From contig DFBN01000068.1 in assembly GCA_002366635.1 (NCBI GenBank), positions 1-6,027 of the forward strand: 6,027 nucleotides of DNA, read 5' to 3'. The stretch comes from Caldifarciminota bacterium UBA3079. GTDB lineage: Bacteria; Hydrothermota; Tepidihabitantia; Tepidihabitantales; Tepidihabitantaceae. A program made the translations under genes and the position numbers. Position 1 is the first letter of the stretch. Every line of letters starts with the position of its first letter. The notes under the pieces were generated by a model. It was given only the letters and a program-made list of their open reading frames with translations, had not been told where the DNA came from and made no database searches. Shown here one piece after another: positions 1-5,713 of the stretch.

Positions 1-818
1 ATCGGAATCACTCCTGCGGTTACCACCCGCAAAGGGATATGGGTAGATTGCCCTCCATACATCCGGCGGCCCACAATCCGCTTCGGATACTGAACCGGTA
101 TCTTCCTGACCGCCATTGTCACCAAAACAACCGCAGCATAGATACCGAAGATGATCGCGGCGATAACCACAAGCGCCAGCCAGGAAATCTCACCCGCCCG
201 CACCATTGAAAAAGTCCGACCGATATCCGCCGGGGTGCTATCAAGGCAACCGACAAGAATCAGGAAAGAAATACCGTTACCGATGCCGTGGTCAGTAATC
301 TGCTCGCCTAGCCACATCACGAATATAGTGCCGGCGGTCAGAGTGAATATCGTCATCATCCTGAAGAAGAAACCCGGACTCATCACTATCGAACCGAACT
401 GGGTAGGTGCTTGTTGTTCCAGATAAACTGAAATAGCAGCCGCCTGAATCACGGCAAGGCCGACTGTGGCGTAGCGGGTGTACTGGTTGATTTTCTTTCT
501 ACCCTCTTCATCCCGTTGGAGCTTCTCAAGATAAGGAAATACCGACCCCATGAGTTGAAAAACAATCGAAGCTGAAATATAGGGCATGATCCCCAAGGCA
601 AAAACAGAAGCCCGGGACAGGGCACCACCAACAAAAATGTCATAAAGCCCGAAGACCGTCCCCTTCATCTGTCCAAGAAGATAACCGAGCGCTGCCGCGT
701 TGATTCCAGGAATCGGAATATGGGTTCCGAACCGATACACTACTACCATAGCCAGGGTAAAAATTATCTTCTTGCGCAGGTCGGGAATCTTGAATATGTT
801 GGGAAAACTACTAATCAA
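1..818 (-). CDS. secY: Preprotein translocase subunit SecY (N-terminal 272 residues, cut by window edge)
   Basis: SecY is the membrane channel of the Sec translocon; it works with SecE/SecG, SecA and translating ribosomes in the cytoplasmic membrane. The minus-strand frame is open from 818 to the window edge and gives 272 residues, roughly 60% of a usual SecY of about 430. Visible landmarks are an amphipathic N-terminus (FKIPDLRKKIIF, about 9-20), TM1 (about 18-30), the plug and TM2 region (GGALSRASVFALGIMPYISAS, starting at about 64), further hydrophobic segments at about 115-133, 150-170, 182-192 and 212-234, and the ribosome/SecA-binding cytosolic loop (PKRIVGRRMYGGQSTHIPL, about 245-263). 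The start is TTG at 818-816, sharing TTGA with the rplO stop; GAGGT lies 6 nt upstream, and the next residues match SecY N-termini. No frameshift is seen. Truncation is due only to the window boundary. Confidence -1.
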   Translation of the reverse strand, partial: MISSFPNIFKIPDLRKKIIFTLAMVVVYRFGTHIPIPGINAAALGYLLGQMKGTVFGLYDIFVGGALSRASVFALGIMPYISASIVFQLMGSVFPYLEKLQRDEEGRKKINQYTRYATVGLAVIQAAAISVYLEQQAPTQFGSIVMSPGFFFRMMTIFTLTAGTIFVMWLGEQITDHGIGNGISFLILVGCLDSTPADIGRTFSMVRAGEISWLALVVIAAIIFGIYAAVVLVTMAVRKIPVQYPKRIVGRRMYGGQSTHIPLRVVTAGVIP

Positions 819-1252
819 TGGATGACCTCGACCTTTCCACCGGCTTGCTCAATTTTACCCCTGGCGGATTTCGTAAACGCATGTGCGGCCACTGTCAGCG
901 GCCGACTTACTTCACCGCCACCGAGCACCTTCACCAGCATCCCCTTACGCACCAAGTGCCGTTCCTGCATCAAATCCAAAGTTATTCTGTCGGTATCAAG
1001 ACCGGCAAGTCTGCCGACATTCACTACTGCATACTCTGTCCGACACGGATTGTTGAAACCGCGCTTTGGTATCCGGCGATAGAAAGGCATCTGTCCACCT
1101 TCAAACCGGGCGTCGAACTCGGAAGCCGAGTGTTGACCTGCCCCTTTGTGTCCCCGGCACGAAGTCTTACCGTGTCCTGAGCCCGGGCCGCAACCAACCC
1201 TTTTCCCGCGTTTCCTGGCACCTGGTTTTGGCCGCAGATTGCCCAGCTTCAT
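815..1252 (-). CDS. rplO: 50S ribosomal protein L15 (uL15)
   Basis: L15 is a late-assembly protein of the large subunit that binds 23S rRNA. The 145-residue product has the family's usual length and layout: a basic, glycine-rich N-terminal extension (LRPKPGARKRGKRVGCGPGSGHGKTSCRGHKG, residues 4-35) that threads into rRNA, then the EGGQMPFYRRIPKRGF signature (about residues 51-66), then the globular C-terminal domain (LTVAAHAFTKSARGKIEQAGG) with the usual final Gly-Gly and beta strand. The ATG start at 1252 forms a 4-nt ATGA overlap with the rpmD stop, and AAGGTGG lies 7 nt upstream. The TGA stop overlaps the TTG of secY by 4 nt, so translation is probably coupled on both sides. Identification is secure. 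Confidence 0.98.
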   Translation of the reverse strand: MKLGNLRPKPGARKRGKRVGCGPGSGHGKTSCRGHKGAGQHSASEFDARFEGGQMPFYRRIPKRGFNNPCRTEYAVVNVGRLAGLDTDRITLDLMQERHLVRKGMLVKVLGGGEVSRPLTVAAHAFTKSARGKIEQAGGKVEVIH

Positions 1253-1428
1253 AGTTCTTCCACCTTTACCAAATGCTTGACTTTGAAAATCATGCCTCGG
1301 GTTACCGGGTCATCCTTGTGCACCCGAAACGCTCCGATGTGGCGAAGACCCAACGCCCGAGCGGTTCGCTTCACATTCGGCTTCTGGTCAATCAGACTTC
1401 TAGTCAGGGTCACCCTCAGTTGCTTCAT
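1249..1428 (-). CDS. rpmD: 50S ribosomal protein L30 (uL30)
   Basis: L30 is a small globular protein of the large subunit. Reading the minus strand from ATG at 1428 gives 59 residues, MKQLRVTLTRSLI..., ending ...HLVKVEEL. This is the normal bacterial L30 length, with the family pattern: an N-terminal beta strand (LRVTLTRSLI), a helix with RTARALGLR (21-29), then the VTRGMIFKVKHLVKVEE C-terminus. AAGGA lies 8 nt upstream of the ATG. The gene starts inside the 3' end of rpsE (29-nt overlap), and its TGA overlaps the rplO ATG by 4 nt. L30 is missing from several bacterial groups, so its presence between rpsE and rplO is mildly informative about lineage. Position in the operon and sequence agree. 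Confidence 0.97.
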   Translation of the reverse strand: MKQLRVTLTRSLIDQKPNVKRTARALGLRHIGAFRVHKDDPVTRGMIFKVKHLVKVEEL

Positions 1429-1954
1429 TCCTATTTTCCTTTCTCACAAAATGGCCGATTGGTTTGTTGCATGCTGCTGCCACACGGTCAATTGTGCGCA
1501 GTTTACCGAGGGCAATAATGGTAGCACGCGCGGCGTTATAGGGATTGCGCGACCCCAACGATTTACTCAAAGCATCACGCAAACCCGCCGCCTCCAGCAC
1601 CGCCCTGACATGTGTGCATGCAATCAAACCGGTCCCTTCGGAAGCGGGCTTGACAATTACCCGGCTTGCTGCATATTTCCCTTCGGTTTCGTGCGGAATA
1701 GTTCTTCCCTTAATAGCTACTTTGACCATATCTTTACGGGCACGGGCTGTTGCCTTGCGGACTGCAGCCGCAACCTCTGAGGACTTGCCGTGGCCGAGCC
1801 CAACCTGTCCATGACCATCGCCAACCACTACCGAAGCCGAGAGTTTCATCCGCTTACCGCCTTTTACCACTTTGGAAACGCGCTTGATTTTGATAACCCG
1901 CTCAATTAGCTCCTGTTCAGGGAAACCGGCAGCGGCCTCTTTACCTTTTCTCAA
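1400..1954 (-). CDS. rpsE: 30S ribosomal protein S5 (uS5)
   Basis: S5 sits at the mRNA entry side of the small subunit and contributes to decoding fidelity. The 184-residue product has the N-terminal double-stranded-RNA-binding-like domain (about 15-80), with the spectinomycin-loop region RVSKVVKGGKRMKLSA (25-40) and VVGDGHGQVGLGHGK (43-57). The C-terminal domain carries VKPASEGTG (101-109) and KSLGSRNPYNAARATIIAL (131-149). The start is TTG at 1954-1952, supported by a perfect AAGGAGG 9 nt upstream (1964-1970), and it shares TTGA with the rplR stop. The usual IAGG(A/P)xRAVLE segment here reads IACTHVRAVLE (111-121), so both glycines are replaced. The C-terminal tail (NRNEATEGDPD) runs 29 nt into rpmD. 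Confidence 0.98.
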   Translation of the reverse strand: MRKGKEAAAGFPEQELIERVIKIKRVSKVVKGGKRMKLSASVVVGDGHGQVGLGHGKSSEVAAAVRKATARARKDMVKVAIKGRTIPHETEGKYAASRVIVKPASEGTGLIACTHVRAVLEAAGLRDALSKSLGSRNPYNAARATIIALGKLRTIDRVAAACNKPIGHFVRKENRNEATEGDPD

Positions 1955-2298
1955 AACTTCAATCCTCCTTCACGAGCCCCATCAGCTACGGCCTTTACCC
2001 GGCCGTGATACTGGCAACCGGCACGGTCAAAGACTACCTTCTTGATTCCGAGTTCCTTCGCCCTGCTCGCAATTACCCTGCCTACCTCTCCAGAAACCTC
2101 CATCCGCTTAAGCTTCTTTTCGCGAATCGCAGGAGTTAGCGAAGAAGCCCCGGCGAGCACACGGTTTTGACTATCGTTAACCAGTTGGGCAAAAATATGC
2201 CGGTCGCTCCGTCTGACGCATAACCTGGGCTTCTCTGGCGTTCCGCTAATCCGGTGTCGCAAGTGCAGATGGCGCTTTCTTCGATTCTTATTAACCAT
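1951..2298 (-). CDS. rplR: 50S ribosomal protein L18 (uL18)
   Basis: L18 binds 5S rRNA and helps dock it in the central protuberance of the large subunit. The 115-residue product shows the basic N-terminus (NKNRRKRHLHLRHRISGTPEKPRLCVRRSDRHIFAQLVND, 3-42), the central KRMEVSGEVGRVIASRAKELGIKKVVFDRAGCQYHGRVKAVADGAREGGLKF block, and the usual C-terminal GRVKA.AD.AREGGL.F signature. Length matches the family. The ATG at 2298 has no Shine-Dalgarno upstream but sits 6 nt downstream of a TAGTAT box, so leaderless initiation is possible. Its TGA overlaps the rpsE TTG by 4 nt. Unusually, the gene upstream is ddl, whereas rplF is expected here in a classical spc operon. Confidence 0.98.
   Translation of the reverse strand: MVNKNRRKRHLHLRHRISGTPEKPRLCVRRSDRHIFAQLVNDSQNRVLAGASSLTPAIREKKLKRMEVSGEVGRVIASRAKELGIKKVVFDRAGCQYHGRVKAVADGAREGGLKF
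1964..1970 (-). promoter_or_regulatory. Strong Shine-Dalgarno fixing the TTG start of rpsE
   Basis: On the minus strand AAGGAGG is a full complement to the 16S rRNA 3' end. It ends 9 nt before TTG at 1954 and lies inside the last codons of rplR. No ATG or GTG start is at a usable distance in the rpsE frame, and the next Met is residue 36, inside the conserved domain. This is what decides the TTG call. Confidence 0.85.
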
Positions 2299-2304
2299 TA
2301 TCGG

Positions 2305-2332
2305 ATACTATTCGGAAAAAATGCACTGTCAA
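2305..2332 (-). promoter_or_regulatory. Candidate promoter for rplR-rpsE-rpmD-rplO-secY, leaderless type
   Basis: On the minus strand the 42-nt ddl-rplR gap contains a consensus -35 TTGACA (2327-2332), a 16-bp spacer and TAGTAT (2305-2310, four of six consensus bases, fitting TANNNT). The expected start site, 7 nt past the -10 box, is position 2298, the A of the rplR ATG. No AGGAGG-like sequence lies between. Like the promoter upstream of nfnA, it has CTTGACA and a 16-bp spacer. Sequence evidence only. Confidence 0.55.
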
Positions 2333-2340
2333 GAAAACCA

Positions 2341-3288
2341 CTATGTCAAGGCGTCCGCAAGAATCCGGAAAATGAGCTCGTCGTAAGAAATACCGGCTGC
2401 AGCGGCTTCTGCAGGCAGGTCAGAAATATCGGTCAGACCGGGAAGCGTGTTAACCTCCAGGAAGTATGGCCGTCTGCCATTCTTTATTACCAAGTCTACG
2501 CGCGAGAATCCACGGCAGCCGATTAGATTATGTGCCTTCCAGGCCAGTCCTTTAATCCGCTTCTCGGTTCGCTTATTCAGTCGAGCAGGTATAATGAATT
2601 CTGTTTCACCTCGGGTGTATTTCGCTTCGTAGTTGTAGAACTTCTGCCTCCTTGGCATAACCTCCAGAATCGGAAGCACTTCCTCTCCAAGAATACCAAC
2701 GGTTGCAATCATCCCCGAAATGAACTCCTCAATGATGAAATCGCCGAACCCGCGCTGCACGCGCTGGCACAAGTTCGCAGCACCGCGCCGTCCAGGCAGT
2801 AACTCAATCCCTACACTTGAACCTTCGGCACGGGGTTTCACAATCATCGGATAACCGAAACGCTCTTCTGCCTTGGTAAGTGCAAGACTGATATCCCCTT
2901 CTTCATCCACCAACAAATAATCCGGCGTGGGGATACCGGCCTGCTTGAACAGCATCTTGGTGACGAGCTTGTCCATACCGATGCTCGAAGCGGTAACCCT
3001 TGAACCGGTATAGAGAATTCCCTGTAATTCCAAGAACCCCTGAATTGTTCCGTCTTCACCCGGCCTTCCGTGCAGAACAATAAACGCAATATCTATTTTT
3101 GCATTTCTTATCTGGTCGGCAAAAGTCCGGTTTATGTCGATTCCCAGTGATTGGTATCCCTGGTCATTTAACGACTTCAAAACCCGCTGGCCCGAAAGCA
3201 ACGATATTTCCCGTTCACTCGACCAGCCTCCCATCAAAACGCCAATCCGTCGCTTACGCAATCTTCGGACGATATCACTTCTGCTCAT
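2341..3288 (-). CDS. ddl: D-alanine--D-alanine ligase
   Basis: Ddl is a cytoplasmic ATP-grasp ligase that joins two D-Ala into the dipeptide added by MurF to the peptidoglycan precursor. The 315-residue length is typical. Aligned by eye to E. coli DdlB, the N-terminal domain has GGWSSEREISL (20-30, with the first-D-Ala Glu at E25) and LHGRPGEDGTIQG (72-84). The ATP-grasp part has MDKLVTK (105-111), VKPRAEGSSVG (150-160, loop Ser at S157), EEF (187-189), YEAKYT (220-225), SRVDL (262-266) and EVNTLPGLT (278-286). R263, D265, E278 and N280 fill the catalytic and Mg sites. Y224 is the Tyr found in D-Ala-D-Ala rather than D-Ala-D-Lac ligases. The ATG at 3288 has AGGAG 11 nt upstream. Genes murB, murC and ftsQ, common ddl neighbours, are absent; it sits between nfnB and rplR. 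Confidence 0.96.
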   Translation of the reverse strand: MSRSDIVRRLRKRRIGVLMGGWSSEREISLLSGQRVLKSLNDQGYQSLGIDINRTFADQIRNAKIDIAFIVLHGRPGEDGTIQGFLELQGILYTGSRVTASSIGMDKLVTKMLFKQAGIPTPDYLLVDEEGDISLALTKAEERFGYPMIVKPRAEGSSVGIELLPGRRGAANLCQRVQRGFGDFIIEEFISGMIATVGILGEEVLPILEVMPRRQKFYNYEAKYTRGETEFIIPARLNKRTEKRIKGLAWKAHNLIGCRGFSRVDLVIKNGRRPYFLEVNTLPGLTDISDLPAEAAAAGISYDELIFRILADALT

Positions 3289-3359
3289 AATCTTTCAATC
3301 TCCTGAAAGATCTTTTCTTCTAGCTCATACAGCTTGACTTGCATCGCTCTTCTCACCAT
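3285..3359 (-). other. Possible 24-codon bridging ORF between nfnB and ddl
   Basis: A minus-strand frame runs from ATG at 3359, overlapping the nfnB stop by 7 nt, to a TGA that shares ATGA with the ddl start. The peptide would be 24 residues (MVRRAMQVKLYELEEKIF...); a second in-frame ATG at 3344 has GGTGA 8 nt upstream and would give 19 residues. The sequence is charged and helix-like, with no family I recognise. It would carry ribosomes across the 64-nt gap to the ddl AGGAG, which is 11 nt from its ATG. A stop-free frame this short often occurs by chance, so this is only a possibility. Confidence 0.2.
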
Positions 3360-4750
3360 TCCCCAGTCTTAAGATACTCATCAATCGAATTGGCCGCAAT
3401 CCGGCCCGCGCCCATTGCAAGAATCACCGTAGCAGTACCGGTTACAATATCACCGCCGGCAAATATACCTTTCTTACTGGTCCGACCGGTCTTCGGGTCG
3501 GCAACAATATTACCATGCTTGCCGGTTTCAAGCCCGGGTGTAGAACCGGGAATCAAAGGATTCGGACTGTTCCCAATCGCTACTATAACCATATCAACTG
3601 GAATCCTGAACTCACTGCCTTCAATCGGTATCGGCCTTCTGCGACCGCTCGCATCCGGTTCACCCAACCGCATTCGCAAACATTCCATTTCCCTGACCCA
3701 GCCGTCTTTATCCGCAACATAGCGCTTTGGCAGAGTCAGGAAATTGAAAACAATACCCTCTTCCTCGGCGTGATGGATTTCCGCTGCTCGGGCCGGCAGT
3801 TCCTTACGGGAACGACGGTAAACAATCATTGACTCCTTGGCCCCGAGTCGCAACGCGGTCCGGGCCGAATCCATCGCTACATTACCGCCGCCAATTACCG
3901 CAACATGCTTTCCTTTGACAATCGGGGTATCATACTTCGGGAACAGATAAGCTTTCATCAAATTGGAACGGGTCAGATACTCATTGGCCGAATATACCCC
4001 GAGCGAATTCTCTCCGGGAATTCCCATAAACCAGGGCCGGCCGGCACCAGTCCCGATGAAAACCGCATCGAACTCACCGAACAACTCCTCGATACTCCTG
4101 CTCTTGCCAATGACCTCATCTGTCACCAGCTTAACGCCCATACTTCTGATAAAATCCACTTCCCGCTGCACAATTGCCTTGGGCAATCTGAATTCAGGAA
4201 TCCCGTAAGCCAGGACACCGCCCGGTTTATGTAAAGCCTCAAACACGGTTACCTGATGGCCGAGCTTGATACAATCGCCGGCAACAGTCAACCCGGCCGG
4301 GCCCGCACCTACTACTGCGACCTTTTTACCGGTAGGCGGCCGCTTTTCGCACTTCACGCACTCAGCCTGCTCTGCTTCCCAGTCGGCAATAAACCGTTCC
4401 AGATTACCGATCCCGACCGGCTCCATTTTCCTGCCCAGAACACAGGAACCCTCGCACTGTATCTCCTGGGGACAAACCCGGCCACAAATAGCCGGCAGCA
4501 CATTGGTGCGCTTCATAATCTTTGCCGCTTCCCAGAAATCACCTTCAGCTATCTTGCCAATAAATCCGGGGATATCCACTTCAACCGGACAACCCTTGAT
4601 GCAACTGGGCTTCTTACATTGCAGGCAACGCTGGGCCTCGGCCATCGCCTCTTCTGGCGAATACCCAAACGGCACCTCGTCGAAGTTATACCTCCGCTTC
4701 TCAGGTTTCTGCGCCCGCATCGGAATTCTCTTCGGACTCGGCTTAGGCAT
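3353..4750 (-). CDS. nfnB: NfnB-type large subunit: GltD-like NAD(P)H/FAD Fe-S oxidoreductase
   Basis: This is the GltD/dihydropyrimidine-dehydrogenase-like flavoprotein that pairs with NfnA to form NADH-dependent ferredoxin:NADP+ oxidoreductase, an electron-bifurcating cytoplasmic enzyme; the same pair is also named sulfide dehydrogenase SudAB. It has 465 residues. The N-terminal Fe-S domain has CLQCKKPSCIKGCP (C42, C45, C50, C54) and CGRVCPQEIQCEGSC (C89, C93, C99, C103), enough for two 4Fe-4S clusters. Next come the FAD Rossmann motif VVGAGPAG (146-153), the pyridine-nucleotide fold VIGGGNVAMDSA (285-296) followed by YRRSRKELPA (311-320, whose arginines suit NADPH), and a C-terminal FAD-binding FAGGDIVTG (430-438). 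I chose ATG 4750 because AGGGGG ends 6 nt before it; ATG 4753 is nearly equal. The frame extends to an upstream start codon at 4792, but that part only reads out-of-frame nfnA. No gltB is present, so a true glutamate synthase subunit is unlikely. Confidence 0.93.
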   Translation of the reverse strand: MPKPSPKRIPMRAQKPEKRRYNFDEVPFGYSPEEAMAEAQRCLQCKKPSCIKGCPVEVDIPGFIGKIAEGDFWEAAKIMKRTNVLPAICGRVCPQEIQCEGSCVLGRKMEPVGIGNLERFIADWEAEQAECVKCEKRPPTGKKVAVVGAGPAGLTVAGDCIKLGHQVTVFEALHKPGGVLAYGIPEFRLPKAIVQREVDFIRSMGVKLVTDEVIGKSRSIEELFGEFDAVFIGTGAGRPWFMGIPGENSLGVYSANEYLTRSNLMKAYLFPKYDTPIVKGKHVAVIGGGNVAMDSARTALRLGAKESMIVYRRSRKELPARAAEIHHAEEEGIVFNFLTLPKRYVADKDGWVREMECLRMRLGEPDASGRRRPIPIEGSEFRIPVDMVIVAIGNSPNPLIPGSTPGLETGKHGNIVADPKTGRTSKKGIFAGGDIVTGTATVILAMGAGRIAANSIDEYLKTGEW

Positions 4751-5594
4751 CATTTTCCCCCTGGTGCTCGCAGGTCTTCTTGAAAAGCTCAAGTGATTCC
4801 TTTTCCTGTGGCAGGTATATTTTCAGCCGCTGCATCAAAAGGTCGAAATCCACTTTGTGGCCGTCAAACTCAGGCCCGTCCACGCACGCCAGTTTGGTCT
4901 CGCCCCCGACATTGACCCGGCAGGCACCACACATTCCGGTCCCATCCAGCATTATCGGATTCAAACTCACAATAGTCGGAATCGCGTGCGGTTCGGTCAG
5001 CTTCGAGACCATCTTCATCATTATCACCGGACCGACCGCAATAACCCGGTCCACTTTGGTCCCGCGCTCGATAACCTGTTTCAACGCATCGGTAACAAAG
5101 CCCTTTGTTCCATTGCTCCCGTCATCTGTAGTCACAATCAGCTCACTGGATACCGCTTTCATCTCCGGTTCCATCAGAATCAGGTCTTTGTTCCGAAATC
5201 CGAGAATCGTAATCACCTTATTACCCGCCTGGGTCAGGGCCCGGGCCAATGGCAGAATTTCCGGTGTTCCCACACCACCGGCTACGCATACAACCGTGCC
5301 GAATTTCTCAATTTCCGAAGGATTGCCCAAAGGGCCGATGACATCAAGAATCGAATCGCCCTTCTCCAGGGTTCCGAGCAGCTTTGTTGACTTGCCGACC
5401 TCCTGAAAAACGATTGCTATCACACCGTCATCAGGCCGCGTATCCGCAATAGTCAAAGGAATCCGCTCACCTTCCTCACGAATACGCAGGACCACAAACT
5501 GGCCGGGCAACGCCTTGCGAGCAATATCCCGTGCATCCAGCTCAAACCGTTTAATCCCCGGCCCAAGCACTTCCTTCTTCAGAATTCTCTTCGT
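4743..5594 (-). CDS. nfnA: NfnA-type small subunit: FAD / 2Fe-2S ferredoxin-NADP reductase subunit alpha
   Basis: This is the FNR-like partner of NfnB, with an FAD domain, an NAD-binding domain and a C-terminal 2Fe-2S site; it would exchange electrons with NADH and the large subunit. With the start at 5594 it has 283 residues. Visible are PGQFVVLR, the FAD motif RIPLT (44-48), the nucleotide-binding GGVG (106-109), and LDGTGMCGACRV...CVDGPEFDGH with C222, C225 and C237; family members use an Asp in this segment (D217 here) as the fourth ligand. The start is odd. TAA at 5604-5606 closes the frame, AAGGAG (5600-5605) ends 5 nt before ACG at 5594, and the family's first strand (KRILKKEVL) begins right after. 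The first conventional start, GTG at 5570, has no well-spaced Shine-Dalgarno and would drop that strand. The stop overlaps the nfnB start by 8 nt. GGVGTPE replaces the more usual GGVGxAP. Confidence 0.92.
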   Translation of the reverse strand, partial: TKRILKKEVLGPGIKRFELDARDIARKALPGQFVVLRIREEGERIPLTIADTRPDDGVIAIVFQEVGKSTKLLGTLEKGDSILDVIGPLGNPSEIEKFGTVVCVAGGVGTPEILPLARALTQAGNKVITILGFRNKDLILMEPEMKAVSSELIVTTDDGSNGTKGFVTDALKQVIERGTKVDRVIAVGPVIMMKMVSKLTEPHAIPTIVSLNPIMLDGTGMCGACRVNVGGETKLACVDGPEFDGHKVDFDLLMQRLKIYLPQEKESLELFKKTCEHQGENDA

Positions 5595-5599
5595 AAAGT

Positions 5600-5605
5600 C
5601 TCCTT
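5600..5605 (-). promoter_or_regulatory. Shine-Dalgarno AAGGAG pointing to an ACG start of nfnA
   Basis: AAGGAG on the minus strand includes the last two bases of an in-frame TAA. It is followed by ACTTT and then ACG (5594-5592). Spacing of 5 nt is normal, while the first ATG/GTG/TTG in frame (GTG, 5570) is 29 nt away. No ATG occurs in any minus frame between this site and GTG 5570. Confidence 0.7.
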
Positions 5606-5620
5606 AATAGATAAAGGCCT

Positions 5621-5650
5621 AAAAAAACCGGGCTTTACACAACTCCCGGC
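5621..5650 (-). terminator. Rho-independent terminator in the nfnA leader
   Basis: On the minus strand GCCGGG (5645-5650) pairs with CCCGGT (5627-5632), five G-C pairs plus one G-U, with a 12-nt loop, followed directly by seven T (5621-5627). On the plus strand no T run follows the stem, so it acts on leftward transcripts only. No gene upstream needs it: the only clear unit reading into it starts at the promoter at 5714-5741. Confidence 0.72.
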
Positions 5651-5713
5651 AACAGTATAAAACTCGACAATTCCACCTGTAAGGTCGATCTCTTCAGAAA
5701 GAATCAGGCGATA

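Larger units (their letters stand above)
5595..5707 (-). promoter_or_regulatory. 5' leader of nfnAB containing a terminator; possible attenuator or small RNA
   Basis: About 110 nt separate the predicted start site (near 5707) from nfnA. Upstream of the terminator are two short, mutually exclusive hairpins that share bases: arms 5664-5668 with 5684-5688, and 5675-5678 with 5682-5685. I see no segment that clearly pairs with the terminator 5' arm, and no known riboswitch core. A 13-codon frame (GTG 5676 to TAA 5635) ends in the terminator loop but lacks a Shine-Dalgarno. Either the leader attenuates nfnAB, or RNA of about 85 nt is released as a separate product. Confidence 0.45.

Noticed and set aside
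1650..1677. Plus-strand TTGACA-N16-CATATT inside rpsE, a possible antisense promoter
   Set aside because: The bases are dictated by conserved S5 codons (YAASRVIVKP), and no plus-strand gene or RNA follows.
720..1780. Plus-strand frames opposite secY, rplO, rpmD and rpsE
   Set aside because: The minus-strand ribosomal protein genes explain this DNA completely; the plus-strand products are low-complexity and unrecognisable.
3353..4750. Glutamate synthase small subunit (GltD) as the role of the large flavoprotein
   Set aside because: No gltB is nearby and the gene overlaps an NfnA-type partner, which fits NfnAB/SudAB better; a homology search of both subunits would settle it.
4751..4792. Upstream start codon at 4792 for nfnB
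   Set aside because: The extra 14 residues only translate the nfnA 3' end out of frame and do not resemble GltD/NfnB N-termini; the AGGGGG site supports 4750 or 4753.
4256..5406. Long plus-strand frames opposite nfnA and nfnB (up to 208 codons)
   Set aside because: They lie antisense to genes with clear catalytic motifs, resemble no family, and reflect stop-poor complementary frames in moderately GC-rich coding DNA.
5635..5676. 13-codon leader peptide (GTG to TAA) ending in the terminator loop
   Set aside because: No Shine-Dalgarno and no run of regulatory codons as in classical amino-acid attenuators; noted only within the leader entry.
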